Under the pieces are notes generated by a model. The model was not told the DNA's origin and did no database searches. It was given only the letters and a program-made list of their open reading frames with translations. A stretch of 64,000 nt of DNA, taken from the NCBI RefSeq assembly GCF_902506415.1, contig NZ_LR733275.1, positions 1,586,448 to 1,650,447 on the forward strand. Direction: 5' to 3'. The position numbers and the translations under genes are program-made. The DNA is from Massilia sp. 9I. GTDB taxonomy: Bacteria; Pseudomonadota; Gammaproteobacteria; Burkholderiales; Burkholderiaceae_D. Positions 1-7,467 of the stretch are shown here, one piece after another (within the stretch, counting starts at the first letter, position 1; each line of letters starts with the position of its first letter).

Positions 1-2
1 TC

Positions 3-1646
3 GTGAACGCGGTCGGCGCCCCGATCTGGGTGCTGGACGGCGCGCGCCGCATCGTGCTCGCCAACGAAGCCTTCGCGCGCCTGGTGGGCCGCGCGCGCGA
101 CAGCCTGCCCGGCCTGGACGAGCGCGCAGTCCTGCCGGGTGACGATCCCGAGCGCGAGCGCCGCTACGACGCCGTGCTGGCCCACGGCGGCACCCTGGAC
201 GCCACCGGCACCATGCACGACGGCAGCGGCGAGAGCCGCACCGTGATCCAGCTGACTTCGCGCCTCACCGGCGACGACGGCACCGCCCACCTGGTCAACG
301 TGCTGACCGATATCACCGAGCGCGAACGGGCCGAGGCGCGCCTGGCCTGGCTGGCCGAATTCGACGCCATCACCGGCCTGCCCAACCAGAGCCAGTTCTG
401 GCGCCTGCTGGAGGCGCGCATGGCGGCCTGCGCCAGCAGCGGGCGCGAACTGGCGGCAGTGGCGCTGGTGCTGGAACGCCTGCACGAGATCGTCGACCTG
501 CTCGGCCACGACGCCGGCGACCGCGCGCTGCGCCAGGTGGCCGACCTGTTGCGCGACGCCTGCGGCGACAACGCCGTGGCGGCGCGCATCCGCGGCGCCG
601 AATTCGCCTTCCTGCTCGACGCCGGGAGCGGGCGCACCGGCGTGGAACGCTTCGCGCTGCAGCTGCACGCGCTGATGTCGGGCCCCTTGCAGGTGGACGG
701 GCGCGATTTCTTCCTCAGTCCCGTGCTGGGCGTGGCCCTGTATCCGCAGGACGGGCGCAGCACGGACGAGCTGTATCGCAGCGCCCAGGGCGCGGCCAGC
801 GGCGCCGGGATCGAGGTCGACGAAGCGGTGCACTTCTTCTCGGCCAGCCTGCACACCGAACTCGGCCAGCGCCTCACGATGGAAGCCCACCTGCGGCGCG
901 CGCTCGAACGCGGCGAACTGCGCCTGGTGTACCAGCCCAAGGTCACGGTAGAGGGCCAGCAGGTGGTCGGCTTCGAAGCGCTGCTGCGCTGGAGCAGTCC
1001 GGAACTGGGCGTGATCTCGCCGGCGCGCTTCATTCCGATCGCCGAGCGCACCGGCCTGATCATCCCGATCGGCGCCTGGGCGCTGGAACAGGCCTGCCGC
1101 CAGATGGGCGAGTGGGCCCAGCAGCTGGGCCGGCCGGTGAAGGTGGCGGTCAACCTGTCGCCGCGCCAGCTGTACCAGAAATCCCTGCTCGACACGGTGC
1201 GGCGCAGCCTGGCCGAGCACCGCGTGCCGCCCGGCTGCCTGGAACTGGAGATCACCGAAACCGCCCTGATGAGCCGCGAGAAGGAAGTCGACATCCTGCT
1301 GCACGACATTCGCGCGCTCGGGGTCGAGCTGGCGATCGACGACTTCGGCACCGGCTACTCCAGCCTGGCCTACCTGAAGCGCTTCCCGGTATCGCGCCTG
1401 AAGGTCGACCGCGCGTTCGTGCGCGACCTCGGGCGCGACGAAGACAGCGCCGCCATCGCCCTCTCCATCGTCAACCTGGCGCGCGGGCTCAAGCTGCAGG
1501 TGGTGGCCGAAGGGGTCGAGACGGAAGGCCAGCTGGCGGTGCTGCGCGCCATGGCCTGCGACGAGTACCAGGGCTTCCTGTTCAGCGAGCCGCTGGAGCG
1601 CGACGAGGTGCCGGCCCTGCTCGCGGTCAAACCACCGCAGCGCTGA
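3..1646 (+). CDS. PAS-GGDEF-EAL cyclic-di-GMP phosphodiesterase, degenerate GGDEF (5' end probably cut)
   Basis: Likely degrades c-di-GMP through its EAL domain. Residues 1-105 look like a PAS sensor fold that runs through a DITERERAEARL linker. A GGDEF-type domain follows at about 112-275 and an EAL domain at about 290-540. The EAL motifs are intact: EALLRW, EITETALM, IDDFGTGYSSL and VAEGVE. The GGDEF signature reads RGAEF (197-201), so cyclase activity is unlikely; such domains often become GTP-binding allosteric modules. A GTG lies at position 3, but the protein begins inside the PAS core, so the true N-terminus is probably upstream of the window. It ends in ordinary coding sequence with a palindrome 57 bases downstream. 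Phosphodiesterase activity is family knowledge; loss of cyclase function is inferred. Confidence 0.9.
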   Translation: MNAVGAPIWVLDGARRIVLANEAFARLVGRARDSLPGLDERAVLPGDDPERERRYDAVLAHGGTLDATGTMHDGSGESRTVIQLTSRLTGDDGTAHLVNVLTDITERERAEARLAWLAEFDAITGLPNQSQFWRLLEARMAACASSGRELAAVALVLERLHEIVDLLGHDAGDRALRQVADLLRDACGDNAVAARIRGAEFAFLLDAGSGRTGVERFALQLHALMSGPLQVDGRDFFLSPVLGVALYPQDGRSTDELYRSAQGAASGAGIEVDEAVHFFSASLHTELGQRLTMEAHLRRALERGELRLVYQPKVTVEGQQVVGFEALLRWSSPELGVISPARFIPIAERTGLIIPIGAWALEQACRQMGEWAQQLGRPVKVAVNLSPRQLYQKSLLDTVRRSLAEHRVPPGCLELEITETALMSREKEVDILLHDIRALGVELAIDDFGTGYSSLAYLKRFPVSRLKVDRAFVRDLGRDEDSAAIALSIVNLARGLKLQVVAEGVETEGQLAVLRAMACDEYQGFLFSEPLERDEVPALLAVKPPQR

Positions 1647-1702
1647 AGGGCTCGGGCCGCCGCGCCGGCAGATTGGCAAGCCTTCGTCTTGTACGGTTTT
1701 CA

Positions 1703-1723
1703 ACTGAGACATTTTGTCTCAGT
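1703..1723. repeat. Perfect 9-3-9 palindrome
   Basis: The arms are ACTGAGACA and TGTCTCAGT, with a TTT centre. It sits between the EAL gene and the small membrane protein gene. No clear U-tract follows, so a protein-binding site is at least as likely as a terminator. A TAGAAT -10-like box lies 21 bases downstream (1744-1749), compatible with an operator over a promoter for the next gene. Confidence 0.55.
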
Positions 1724-1866
1724 GCATGGGTATTCCTTTTCAGTAGAATGCTTCAGAACCCGCAGTCAGGCCATTCCTGCATGACAGCCGCCGGCATTTT
1801 TTCCTCACTCCTCCGCACCCGTTCATCGCTGCGCCCGATCTCAAGCATTACCTGGAAATACTCAAT

Positions 1867-2118
1867 ATGATGGATATGGAATGGTTCCCCGTCGTCTTCT
1901 TTACCTTTAAATTGCTCGCGCTCAGCGTGGGCATGTTCTTCGCCATCAAGTGGCATTACGACCAGGGGAAGAAGAACGCGGACAAGAAGGCGGAGCAGCG
2001 CGCGGTGCTGCGCGCGGGCGGCAAGGTGGCCGCCATCTTCATCGTCTTGCTCGTGAGCCTGGGACTGCTCACCTACTTCTTTGCCACGCGGCTCGGTCTG
2101 GATCTGAGCATGCCGTGA
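1867..2118 (+). CDS. Small membrane protein of unknown function
   Basis: An 83-residue protein with two predicted membrane segments, at about residues 4-28 and 55-77. A short, highly charged loop rich in Lys, Glu and Arg separates them (DQGKKNADKKAEQRAVLRAG). Three in-frame ATGs occur within the first four codons and only a weak GGAA ribosome-binding site precedes them, so the exact start is uncertain by a few residues. It is convergent with the LysR gene, whose stop lies 18 bases beyond. I do not recognise a family. The coding call rests on the clean TM-loop-TM pattern. Confidence 0.65.
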   Translation: MMDMEWFPVVFFTFKLLALSVGMFFAIKWHYDQGKKNADKKAEQRAVLRAGGKVAAIFIVLLVSLGLLTYFFATRLGLDLSMP

Positions 2119-2136
2119 TCGCAAGGGCCTGTCTCC

Positions 2137-3054
2137 TCAAGCCTTCGCAGCCTTCACGCGCGGCGCGTGCACGGCCGTCAGTTCGATCACCCAGTCGATG
2201 AACACACGCAGCGCCTTGCTCAGGTAGCGGTTGGGCGGATACGCCACGTAGAGCGGCATCGGGTCGATCGTCCAGCCCCCGAACAGGCGCACCAGGGCGC
2301 CGCCAGCCACGTGCTCGCGCGCCATGTAGTCGGGCAGCCAGAGCGCGCCCAGCCCGGCCAGGCCGGCCGTCAGGTAGGCATTGCCATCGTCGATGCTCAG
2401 GATGGAGCGGCCCGCGATCTTGACGCTCTCCCCACCCCGGTGCATCGCATACGGCAGGCCGTTGGTCCAGCGGTAGCGCACGATGCGGTGGCGCGGGTCC
2501 TGCAGTTCGAGCGGATGCGTGGGCGTGCCAGCCTGCGCCAGGTAGGCGGGCGCCGCGTACACGCCCAGCTGCAGGTCGCCGACGTGGCGCGCCACCAGCG
2601 AGCCGTCGGTGATCGCGCCGCCGCGCACCACGCAGTCGACCCGGTCGCCGATCAGATCGACCTTGCGGTCGCTGGCGCCGAGGTCGAATTCGATTTCCGG
2701 ATAGCGCGCGTGGAAGGCCGGCAGGGCCGGCACCAGGATCAGGTTGGCGAAGGGACTGGGCACGTCGACGCGCAGCAGGCCGCGCGGCGCCGGCGAGGAG
2801 CCGGGCAGGTTGTTCTCGATGTCGTCGAGATCGGCCAGCAGGCGCACCACCCGCTCGTAGTAGGCGGCGCCATCGGCCGTGACGCTGACCTTGCGCGTGG
2901 TGCGGTTGAGCAGCCGCAGGCGTAGGTGGGCTTCCAGCTGCTGCACCAGCTGGGTGATGCTGGTGCGGCTCATGCCGAGGGTCTCGGCCGCTTTCGTGAA
3001 ACTGCCTGCCTCCACCACCCGCACGAATGCTCGCATGCCGTCGAACCTGTCCAC
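2137..3054 (-). CDS. LysR-family transcriptional regulator
   Basis: A 305-residue regulator. The winged helix-turn-helix covers about residues 5-65 (MRAFVRVVEAGSFTKAAETL, then a recognition helix RTSITQLVQQLE). A periplasmic-binding-like effector domain occupies the rest, of the type that begins GLLRVDVPSPFANLILVPAL. I chose the GTG start at 3054 because AGGAGGG lies seven bases upstream. Longer upstream in-frame sequence lacks a ribosome-binding site and is not LysR-like. It is divergent from a RidA-family gene across 114 bases, the classic arrangement in which a LysR protein controls its neighbour and itself. The effector is unknown. Confidence 0.92.
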   Translation of the reverse strand: MDRFDGMRAFVRVVEAGSFTKAAETLGMSRTSITQLVQQLEAHLRLRLLNRTTRKVSVTADGAAYYERVVRLLADLDDIENNLPGSSPAPRGLLRVDVPSPFANLILVPALPAFHARYPEIEFDLGASDRKVDLIGDRVDCVVRGGAITDGSLVARHVGDLQLGVYAAPAYLAQAGTPTHPLELQDPRHRIVRYRWTNGLPYAMHRGGESVKIAGRSILSIDDGNAYLTAGLAGLGALWLPDYMAREHVAGGALVRLFGGWTIDPMPLYVAYPPNRYLSKALRVFIDWVIELTAVHAPRVKAAKA

Positions 3055-3092
3055 TATCTGCCCTCCTGTGATTATCAGGATTATACAAACAG

Positions 3093-3123
3093 TGTTGCAG
3101 CGATTTTCCTGTTTATCGCAACA
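3093..3123. promoter_or_regulatory. Candidate LysR operator between divergent genes
   Basis: An inverted repeat TGTTGC-N19-GCAACA, extended imperfectly inward (CGAT and ATCG), lies midway in the 114-base gap between the LysR gene and the RidA gene. Size and position suit a LysR binding region. The assignment is inference from location and symmetry. Confidence 0.5.
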
Positions 3124-3168
3124 AATGATGGCGTTAGAGTGGCTGCATTGACCACCAAGGAGAGCAGC

Positions 3169-3570
3169 ATGCAAGTTCGTGACGTCGTATTTCCCGCGGG
3201 CCGCCAGGCCCTGTATGAAAAGAACCGCTATTCGCCGGCCGTGCGTTCGGGCGGCTTCCTGTTCGTGTCCGGCCAGGTCGGCAGCCGCGAGGACGGCTCG
3301 CCCGAGCCCGAGCTGGACGCCCAGGTACGGCGCGCCTTCGAGAACCTGAACGCGGTGCTGGCGGCGGCCGGCTGCAGCTTCGCCGACGTGGTGGACGTGA
3401 CCATGTTCCTGGTCGATCCGGAGAAGAACTTCGAACGGATCTGGGAAGTGGCGCGCCCCTACTGGGGCGAGGCGCCCTTCCCCAACGCGACGGCGGTCGG
3501 CGTCACCTGGCTGTATGGCTTCCAGTTCGAGATCAAGGTGGTGGCGAAGCTGCCCGAACAGGGTACGTAA
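3169..3570 (+). CDS. RidA/YjgF-family enamine/imine deaminase-like protein
   Basis: A 133-residue protein of typical RidA size (about 130). Family features are the central SGQVG segment, the DVVDVTMFLVD strand-helix and the closing NATAVGV...EIKVVAKLP block. RidA proteins hydrolyse reactive enamine/imine intermediates such as those released by PLP enzymes. The conserved Arg of the canonical RidA site (usually xxRxA near residue 105) is not obvious; here the sequence reads FPNATAVGV. This may therefore be a Rid-subfamily member with another substrate. The ATG at 3169 is preceded by AAGGAGA. It lies opposite a LysR regulator that probably controls it. Confidence 0.85.
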   Translation: MQVRDVVFPAGRQALYEKNRYSPAVRSGGFLFVSGQVGSREDGSPEPELDAQVRRAFENLNAVLAAAGCSFADVVDVTMFLVDPEKNFERIWEVARPYWGEAPFPNATAVGVTWLYGFQFEIKVVAKLPEQGT

Positions 3571-3576
3571 AGCTCA

Positions 3577-4035
3577 TCAGACGCGCCGGCGCTCCAGCCG
3601 TTCGGCCACCAGCGCAGTGACCACGGCTTGCAGCACGTGCACGGCCCAACGTTCGCTGGCCTTGCGGCGGCCGGCCTGTACTTCGCCCTCGGTGATGCCG
3701 AGCACCGGCGCAATGCCGCCGATATTCACCGCATACAGCGCAGTACCATATAGCACGCCCAGTGCGGCCGGCGACAGGTCCGGAGCCCACTCGCGCAGTT
3801 TGGGCAGGGCCGCGCCGAAGGCCGCCGACGCGCCCAGATGATTGACGAATTCGACCGCGCTCGTGCCGGCGTCCCCAATCACGTCGCGCGATCCAGTCAT
3901 GCGGTCGATCCAGTCGACCGCGTCGCGGTCCAGCGTCTTGGTCAGCAGTCCGGTCTTGCGGCCTGCAACCATGACAGCGGTCGTTACGACGCCGGCGACC
4001 ACGCCTCCCAACATGGCTGCTTTGTACTTTTGCAT
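3577..4035 (-). CDS. Inner-membrane protein of unknown function
   Basis: A 152-residue protein with hydrophobic segments at about 7-26, 72-95 and 100-118, plus a basic C-terminal tail (RRKASERW ... ERLERRRV). The ATG at 4035 has GGAAG five bases upstream, so I preferred it to a TTG 15 bases further out. The pattern somewhat resembles small DUF1440/YagU-type membrane proteins, but I cannot confirm this. Its last 36 codons are duplicated as a fragment at 13854-13970, so this locus is the intact copy. It is convergent with the RidA gene. Confidence 0.75.
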   Translation of the reverse strand: MQKYKAAMLGGVVAGVVTTAVMVAGRKTGLLTKTLDRDAVDWIDRMTGSRDVIGDAGTSAVEFVNHLGASAAFGAALPKLREWAPDLSPAALGVLYGTALYAVNIGGIAPVLGITEGEVQAGRRKASERWAVHVLQAVVTALVAERLERRRV

Positions 4036-4238
4036 GAGACTTCCGATCAAAAAGTGACAGTAATGGACGCGCGATCAAGCTCGCCCGTTTCGATTACTTG
4101 TGAACATACGTCGGTAACAAAACTGGATCAGTGCGGTGCTGCACCGATGCTCCGTGTTGAGCAAGGTGAGGATTCGCGGACTTTCAGCGGATTTTCTTTG
4201 GCATCATGCAGGTATCCCATTGAGACCGAGGCCATGCC

Positions 4239-4757
4239 ATGAAACGCTCCGCACGCTCCCTGCTGCTGTCCGTGCTCGTCCTGTCCAGCGCGGCTCCGGC
4301 CATGGCCTGCGCCGTCCTGTCCCCCGAGCAGGTCGTCCAGAAGCGCAAGGAAGGCCTGGAAAAGATGAAGACCGACGTGCGCGCGCTGATGGACGAGGCC
4401 GACCAGGTCTTCGTTGGCTACCTGGGCAAGCTGACCTATCGCGAGGAAACCCGCGAGCCCGATGCCCGCATTCCCATCATCGTGCACGTCAACCAGGCCC
4501 ATTTCCGCAACGTGCAGCAGATCAAAGGAAGGTACAAGGACGACCAGCCCCTCGAATTCGTTACCAGCCAGAACCGGATCATGATCGGCTGCGGTGGGGA
4601 GATTCGCGACACCAATCCGGGCGATCATGGCGCCGGCGAGACCTTTCTCGTCTACGCCAAGGACGGCAAGATCATCAGGACCAATCTCCTGCCACACGTC
4701 CCGGCCGGCCTGATGGACGGCCAGCAGGAAGCCGACTTCCTGCGCGCCGCCAAATAG
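4239..4757 (+). CDS. Secreted protein of unknown function
   Basis: A 172-residue protein with a signal peptide at about 1-23 (KRSARSLLLSVLVLSSAAPAMA), cleaved before Cys24. The AMAC site is a poor lipobox, so I expect a soluble periplasmic product. The mature domain has alternating strands (FVGYLGKLTYREE, IIVHVNQAHF, LEFVTSQNRIMIGCGG, ETFLVYAKDGKII). This resembles small secreted beta-sandwich proteins that carry a conserved CGG/ETFLVYA motif. Two cysteines in the mature part could form a disulfide. It converges on queC with four bases between stops. No function assigned. Confidence 0.75.
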   Translation: MKRSARSLLLSVLVLSSAAPAMACAVLSPEQVVQKRKEGLEKMKTDVRALMDEADQVFVGYLGKLTYREETREPDARIPIIVHVNQAHFRNVQQIKGRYKDDQPLEFVTSQNRIMIGCGGEIRDTNPGDHGAGETFLVYAKDGKIIRTNLLPHVPAGLMDGQQEADFLRAAK

Positions 4758-4761
4758 AGCC

Positions 4762-5472
4762 TCAGGCGGCCTTGTTCGCCACGTACTGCTCGTAGCCGCG
4801 CGCCCGCAGCGCGCAGGCCGGGCAGGTGCCGCAGCCGTGGCCCCAGGGGTGCGCGGCGCCGCGTTCGCCCAGGTAGCAGGTGTGGGTATCGAAGCGGATC
4901 AGGTCCACCAGCGCCTCGCCGCCGCAGTCCTGCGCCAGCTGCCAGGTCTGCGCCTTGTCGATCCACATCAAGGGTGTCTCGACTTTCAGGCGGGTCGCCA
5001 TGCCGAGGTTGAGCGCCACCTGCAGTGCCTTCATGGTGTCGTCGCGGCAGTCCGGATAGCCCGAGAAGTCGGTCTCGCACATGCCGCCCACCAGCACGTT
5101 CAGGCCGCGGCGGTAGGCCACGGTGGCCGCCACCGTCATGAACAGCAGGTTCCGGCCCGGCACGAAGGTGTTCGGCAAGCCGTTTTCCTGCATCGCGATG
5201 GCCACGTTGCTGGTCAGCGCGGTATCCGAGATCTTCGAGATCAGGCCCAGGTCGATCATGTGGTCCTCGCCCAGGCGCGCGTCCCATTCAGGGTTCAGCG
5301 CGCGCATCTTCGACAGCACGGTCGGGCGCACTGCCAGTTCGATGGCGTGGCGCTGGCCGTAGTCGAAGCCGATCGTCTCCACGCGCGCATAGCGCTGCAG
5401 CGCCCACGCGAGGCAAGTAGTGGAGTCCTGGCCGCCGCTAAAGAGGACGAGCGCGGTGTCGTTGGTTTGCAT
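4762..5472 (-). CDS. queC: 7-cyano-7-deazaguanine synthase QueC
   Basis: A 236-residue enzyme converting 7-carboxy-7-deazaguanine to preQ0 with ATP and ammonia, in queuosine biosynthesis. The PP-loop ATP motif is SGGQDSTT near residue 12. The zinc site near the C-terminus is CYLGERG followed by [11 protein letters not shown], as expected for QueC. The internal [10 protein letters not shown] and [15 protein letters not shown] segments are also characteristic. The ATG at 5472 gives a protein starting directly before the PP-loop strand; 24 more in-frame codons upstream look noncoding. No other queuosine gene is adjacent. It is divergent from tamA across 144 bases. Confidence 0.97.
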   Translation of the reverse strand: MQTNDTALVLFSGGQDSTTCLAWALQRYARVETIGFDYGQRHAIELAVRPTVLSKMRALNPEWDARLGEDHMIDLGLISKISDTALTSNVAIAMQENGLPNTFVPGRNLLFMTVAATVAYRRGLNVLVGGMCETDFSGYPDCRDDTMKALQVALNLGMATRLKVETPLMWIDKAQTWQLAQDCGGEALVDLIRFDTHTCYLGERGAAHPWGHGCGTCPACALRARGYEQYVANKAA

Positions 5473-5616
5473 GATCGATGCCGTTCGAGGAAACCGCGAA
5501 TTCTGGCACAAAACCGGGTCAAACGTACATCTTCGGAGCCGCACGGCTGGGCCAGGCGTCCGTCATCGTTTTTGCCAATCCGTTAAGATTGCCATGAACT
5601 TTACCTTCGGAGCGCC

Positions 5617-7467
5617 ATGTTTCCTGCAAGATCGAATCCCCGCTGCCTGCGTCCCCTGCCCCGCCTGCTAGCAGGTATTGGGGCCATGGTATTTGCCACA
5701 GCACTGCATGCCCAGGGAATTGATTACCAGGTCCGCATCGACGCCCCGCGCCAGATCGAGAACATGCTCGAGGAGAACCTCGACCTGATGCGCTGGCGCG
5801 GCAATCCGCGGGTCGACATGGAGCAGCTGCAGCGCCTGGTCAAGGAAGCCCCGGCCCAGGCCAAGACCTTCATCGCCACCGAAGGCTATTACTCGCCCAA
5901 GATCTCGGCCGGCCTCGATACCAGCGGCGGCCGGCCGGTCGCGCGCGTCATCGTCGATCCGGGCCCCGCCACCGTGGTCGGCGACGTCGACCTGGTGCTG
6001 CAGGGTTTCGCCCAGCTCGACAAGGGCAGCGCGCCGTTCGACGCGGGCGCGCTGCGCCAGCGCTGGCAGCTGCCGGTCGGTGCGCGCTTCCGCCAGGCCG
6101 ACTGGGAAGCGGCCAAGCGCGAGCTGCTGCGCGAAGTGGCGCAGACGCGCTTCCCGCGCGCCCGCCTGGTCGAGACCAGCGCCACCGTCGATCCGGAAGA
6201 GCGCCGCGCCCTGCTCCACGTGGTCATCGACAGCGGCCCCGAGATGCGCTTCGGCGAGCTGCGCATCCGCGGCCTAAAGCGCTATCCGCGCGAAGTCATC
6301 ACCAACCTGAACAAGATCAATCCGGGCGACGAGTACAGCGAAGCCGCGCTGCAGGCGCTGCAGTCGCGCCTGCAGGACACCGGCTACTTCAGCAGCGTCG
6401 AAGTGAGCGCCGACATGCGCGCCGTGCTCAATGCCGAGATCGAAGACCTGAAGGACGGCGACCAGGACGCCGACGGCAATCCGGCCACGCCGGAGCCGCC
6501 CACCGGCCCCACCGTGCTGCCGGTGCTGGTGCGCGTCACCGAGAACAAGCGCAAGAACGTCGAGGTCGGCCTCGGCTTCTCGACGGACACCGGCGCGCGC
6601 GCCCAGGCCAGCTACGACGACCTGAACGTGTTCGGCAAGCGCATGAAGTCCGACCTGATCTACGAACAGAAGCGCCAGACCGCGCGCGTCGACTTCTTCT
6701 GGCCGACCACGCCCAAGGGCTACAACGACAGCGTCGGCGCCGGCGTCGAGCGCAACGACGTGCGCGGCGAGATCACCACCCTGGCCACGGTCGCCGCGCG
6801 CCGCCAGTGGGGCACGCCGCTGCTTGAGCGCAGCCTCACGCTGGAGGCGCTGGTCGAAAAACGCGAGGTGCCGCCAAGCGAACCGACCACCACGCGCAGC
6901 CTCCCGCTCACCTACAGCATCACCAAGCGCAAGCTCGACAGCCTGATCCAGCCGACCAATGGCTATGTGCTGCAGGGCCAGCTGGGCGGCGCCCTGCTGC
7001 CGATCCTGACCGACGAAAAGTTCCTGCGCCTGTACACCCGCGGCCAGATGTTCAAGCCGCTGGGCGAAGCCGGCACCCTGGTGCTGCGCGGCGAATTCGG
7101 CGCGGTGGCGGCCAAGGAAAAGCTGGGCGTGCCCTCGACCTTCCTGTTCCGCGCCGGCGGCGACCAGTCGGTGCGCGGCTACGGCTACCGTGAACTGGGC
7201 GTACGCGAGAACGACGCCATCGTGGGCGGCAAATACCTGCTCACCGCCAGCGCCGAATACCAGTATTACTTCCGCCCACCCTGGGGCGTGGCCGTGTTCT
7301 ACGACGTCGGCAACGCCGCCGACAAGGTCGGCGACCTGAAGCCGAAATCCGGCTTCGGCGTCGGCGCGCGCTGGCGCAGCCCGGTCGGCCCGATCAACGT
7401 CGACGTCGCGTATGGCCACGCCGTCAAGAAAGCGCGCCTGCACTTCTCCCTGGGATTCACCTTCTGA
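5617..7467 (+). CDS. tamA: TamA, outer-membrane Omp85-family assembly factor
   Basis: A 616-residue protein with a signal peptide ending at about residue 33 (FATALHA). POTRA repeats follow over roughly residues 34-285, including the RIRGLKRYPREVITNLNKINPGDEY type seen in the last POTRA. A 16-strand beta-barrel makes up the rest. The Omp85 motif VRGYGYRELG is present, and the protein ends LHFSLGFTF, with the terminal Phe needed for recognition by the Bam complex. A low-complexity acidic insert (DLKDGDQDADGNPATPEPPTGP, about 285-305) separates POTRA from barrel. The stop codon overlaps the tamB start (TGATG), so the two are translationally coupled and likely form one complex. Confidence 0.95.
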   Translation: MFPARSNPRCLRPLPRLLAGIGAMVFATALHAQGIDYQVRIDAPRQIENMLEENLDLMRWRGNPRVDMEQLQRLVKEAPAQAKTFIATEGYYSPKISAGLDTSGGRPVARVIVDPGPATVVGDVDLVLQGFAQLDKGSAPFDAGALRQRWQLPVGARFRQADWEAAKRELLREVAQTRFPRARLVETSATVDPEERRALLHVVIDSGPEMRFGELRIRGLKRYPREVITNLNKINPGDEYSEAALQALQSRLQDTGYFSSVEVSADMRAVLNAEIEDLKDGDQDADGNPATPEPPTGPTVLPVLVRVTENKRKNVEVGLGFSTDTGARAQASYDDLNVFGKRMKSDLIYEQKRQTARVDFFWPTTPKGYNDSVGAGVERNDVRGEITTLATVAARRQWGTPLLERSLTLEALVEKREVPPSEPTTTRSLPLTYSITKRKLDSLIQPTNGYVLQGQLGGALLPILTDEKFLRLYTRGQMFKPLGEAGTLVLRGEFGAVAAKEKLGVPSTFLFRAGGDQSVRGYGYRELGVRENDAIVGGKYLLTASAEYQYYFRPPWGVAVFYDVGNAADKVGDLKPKSGFGVGARWRSPVGPINVDVAYGHAVKKARLHFSLGFTF

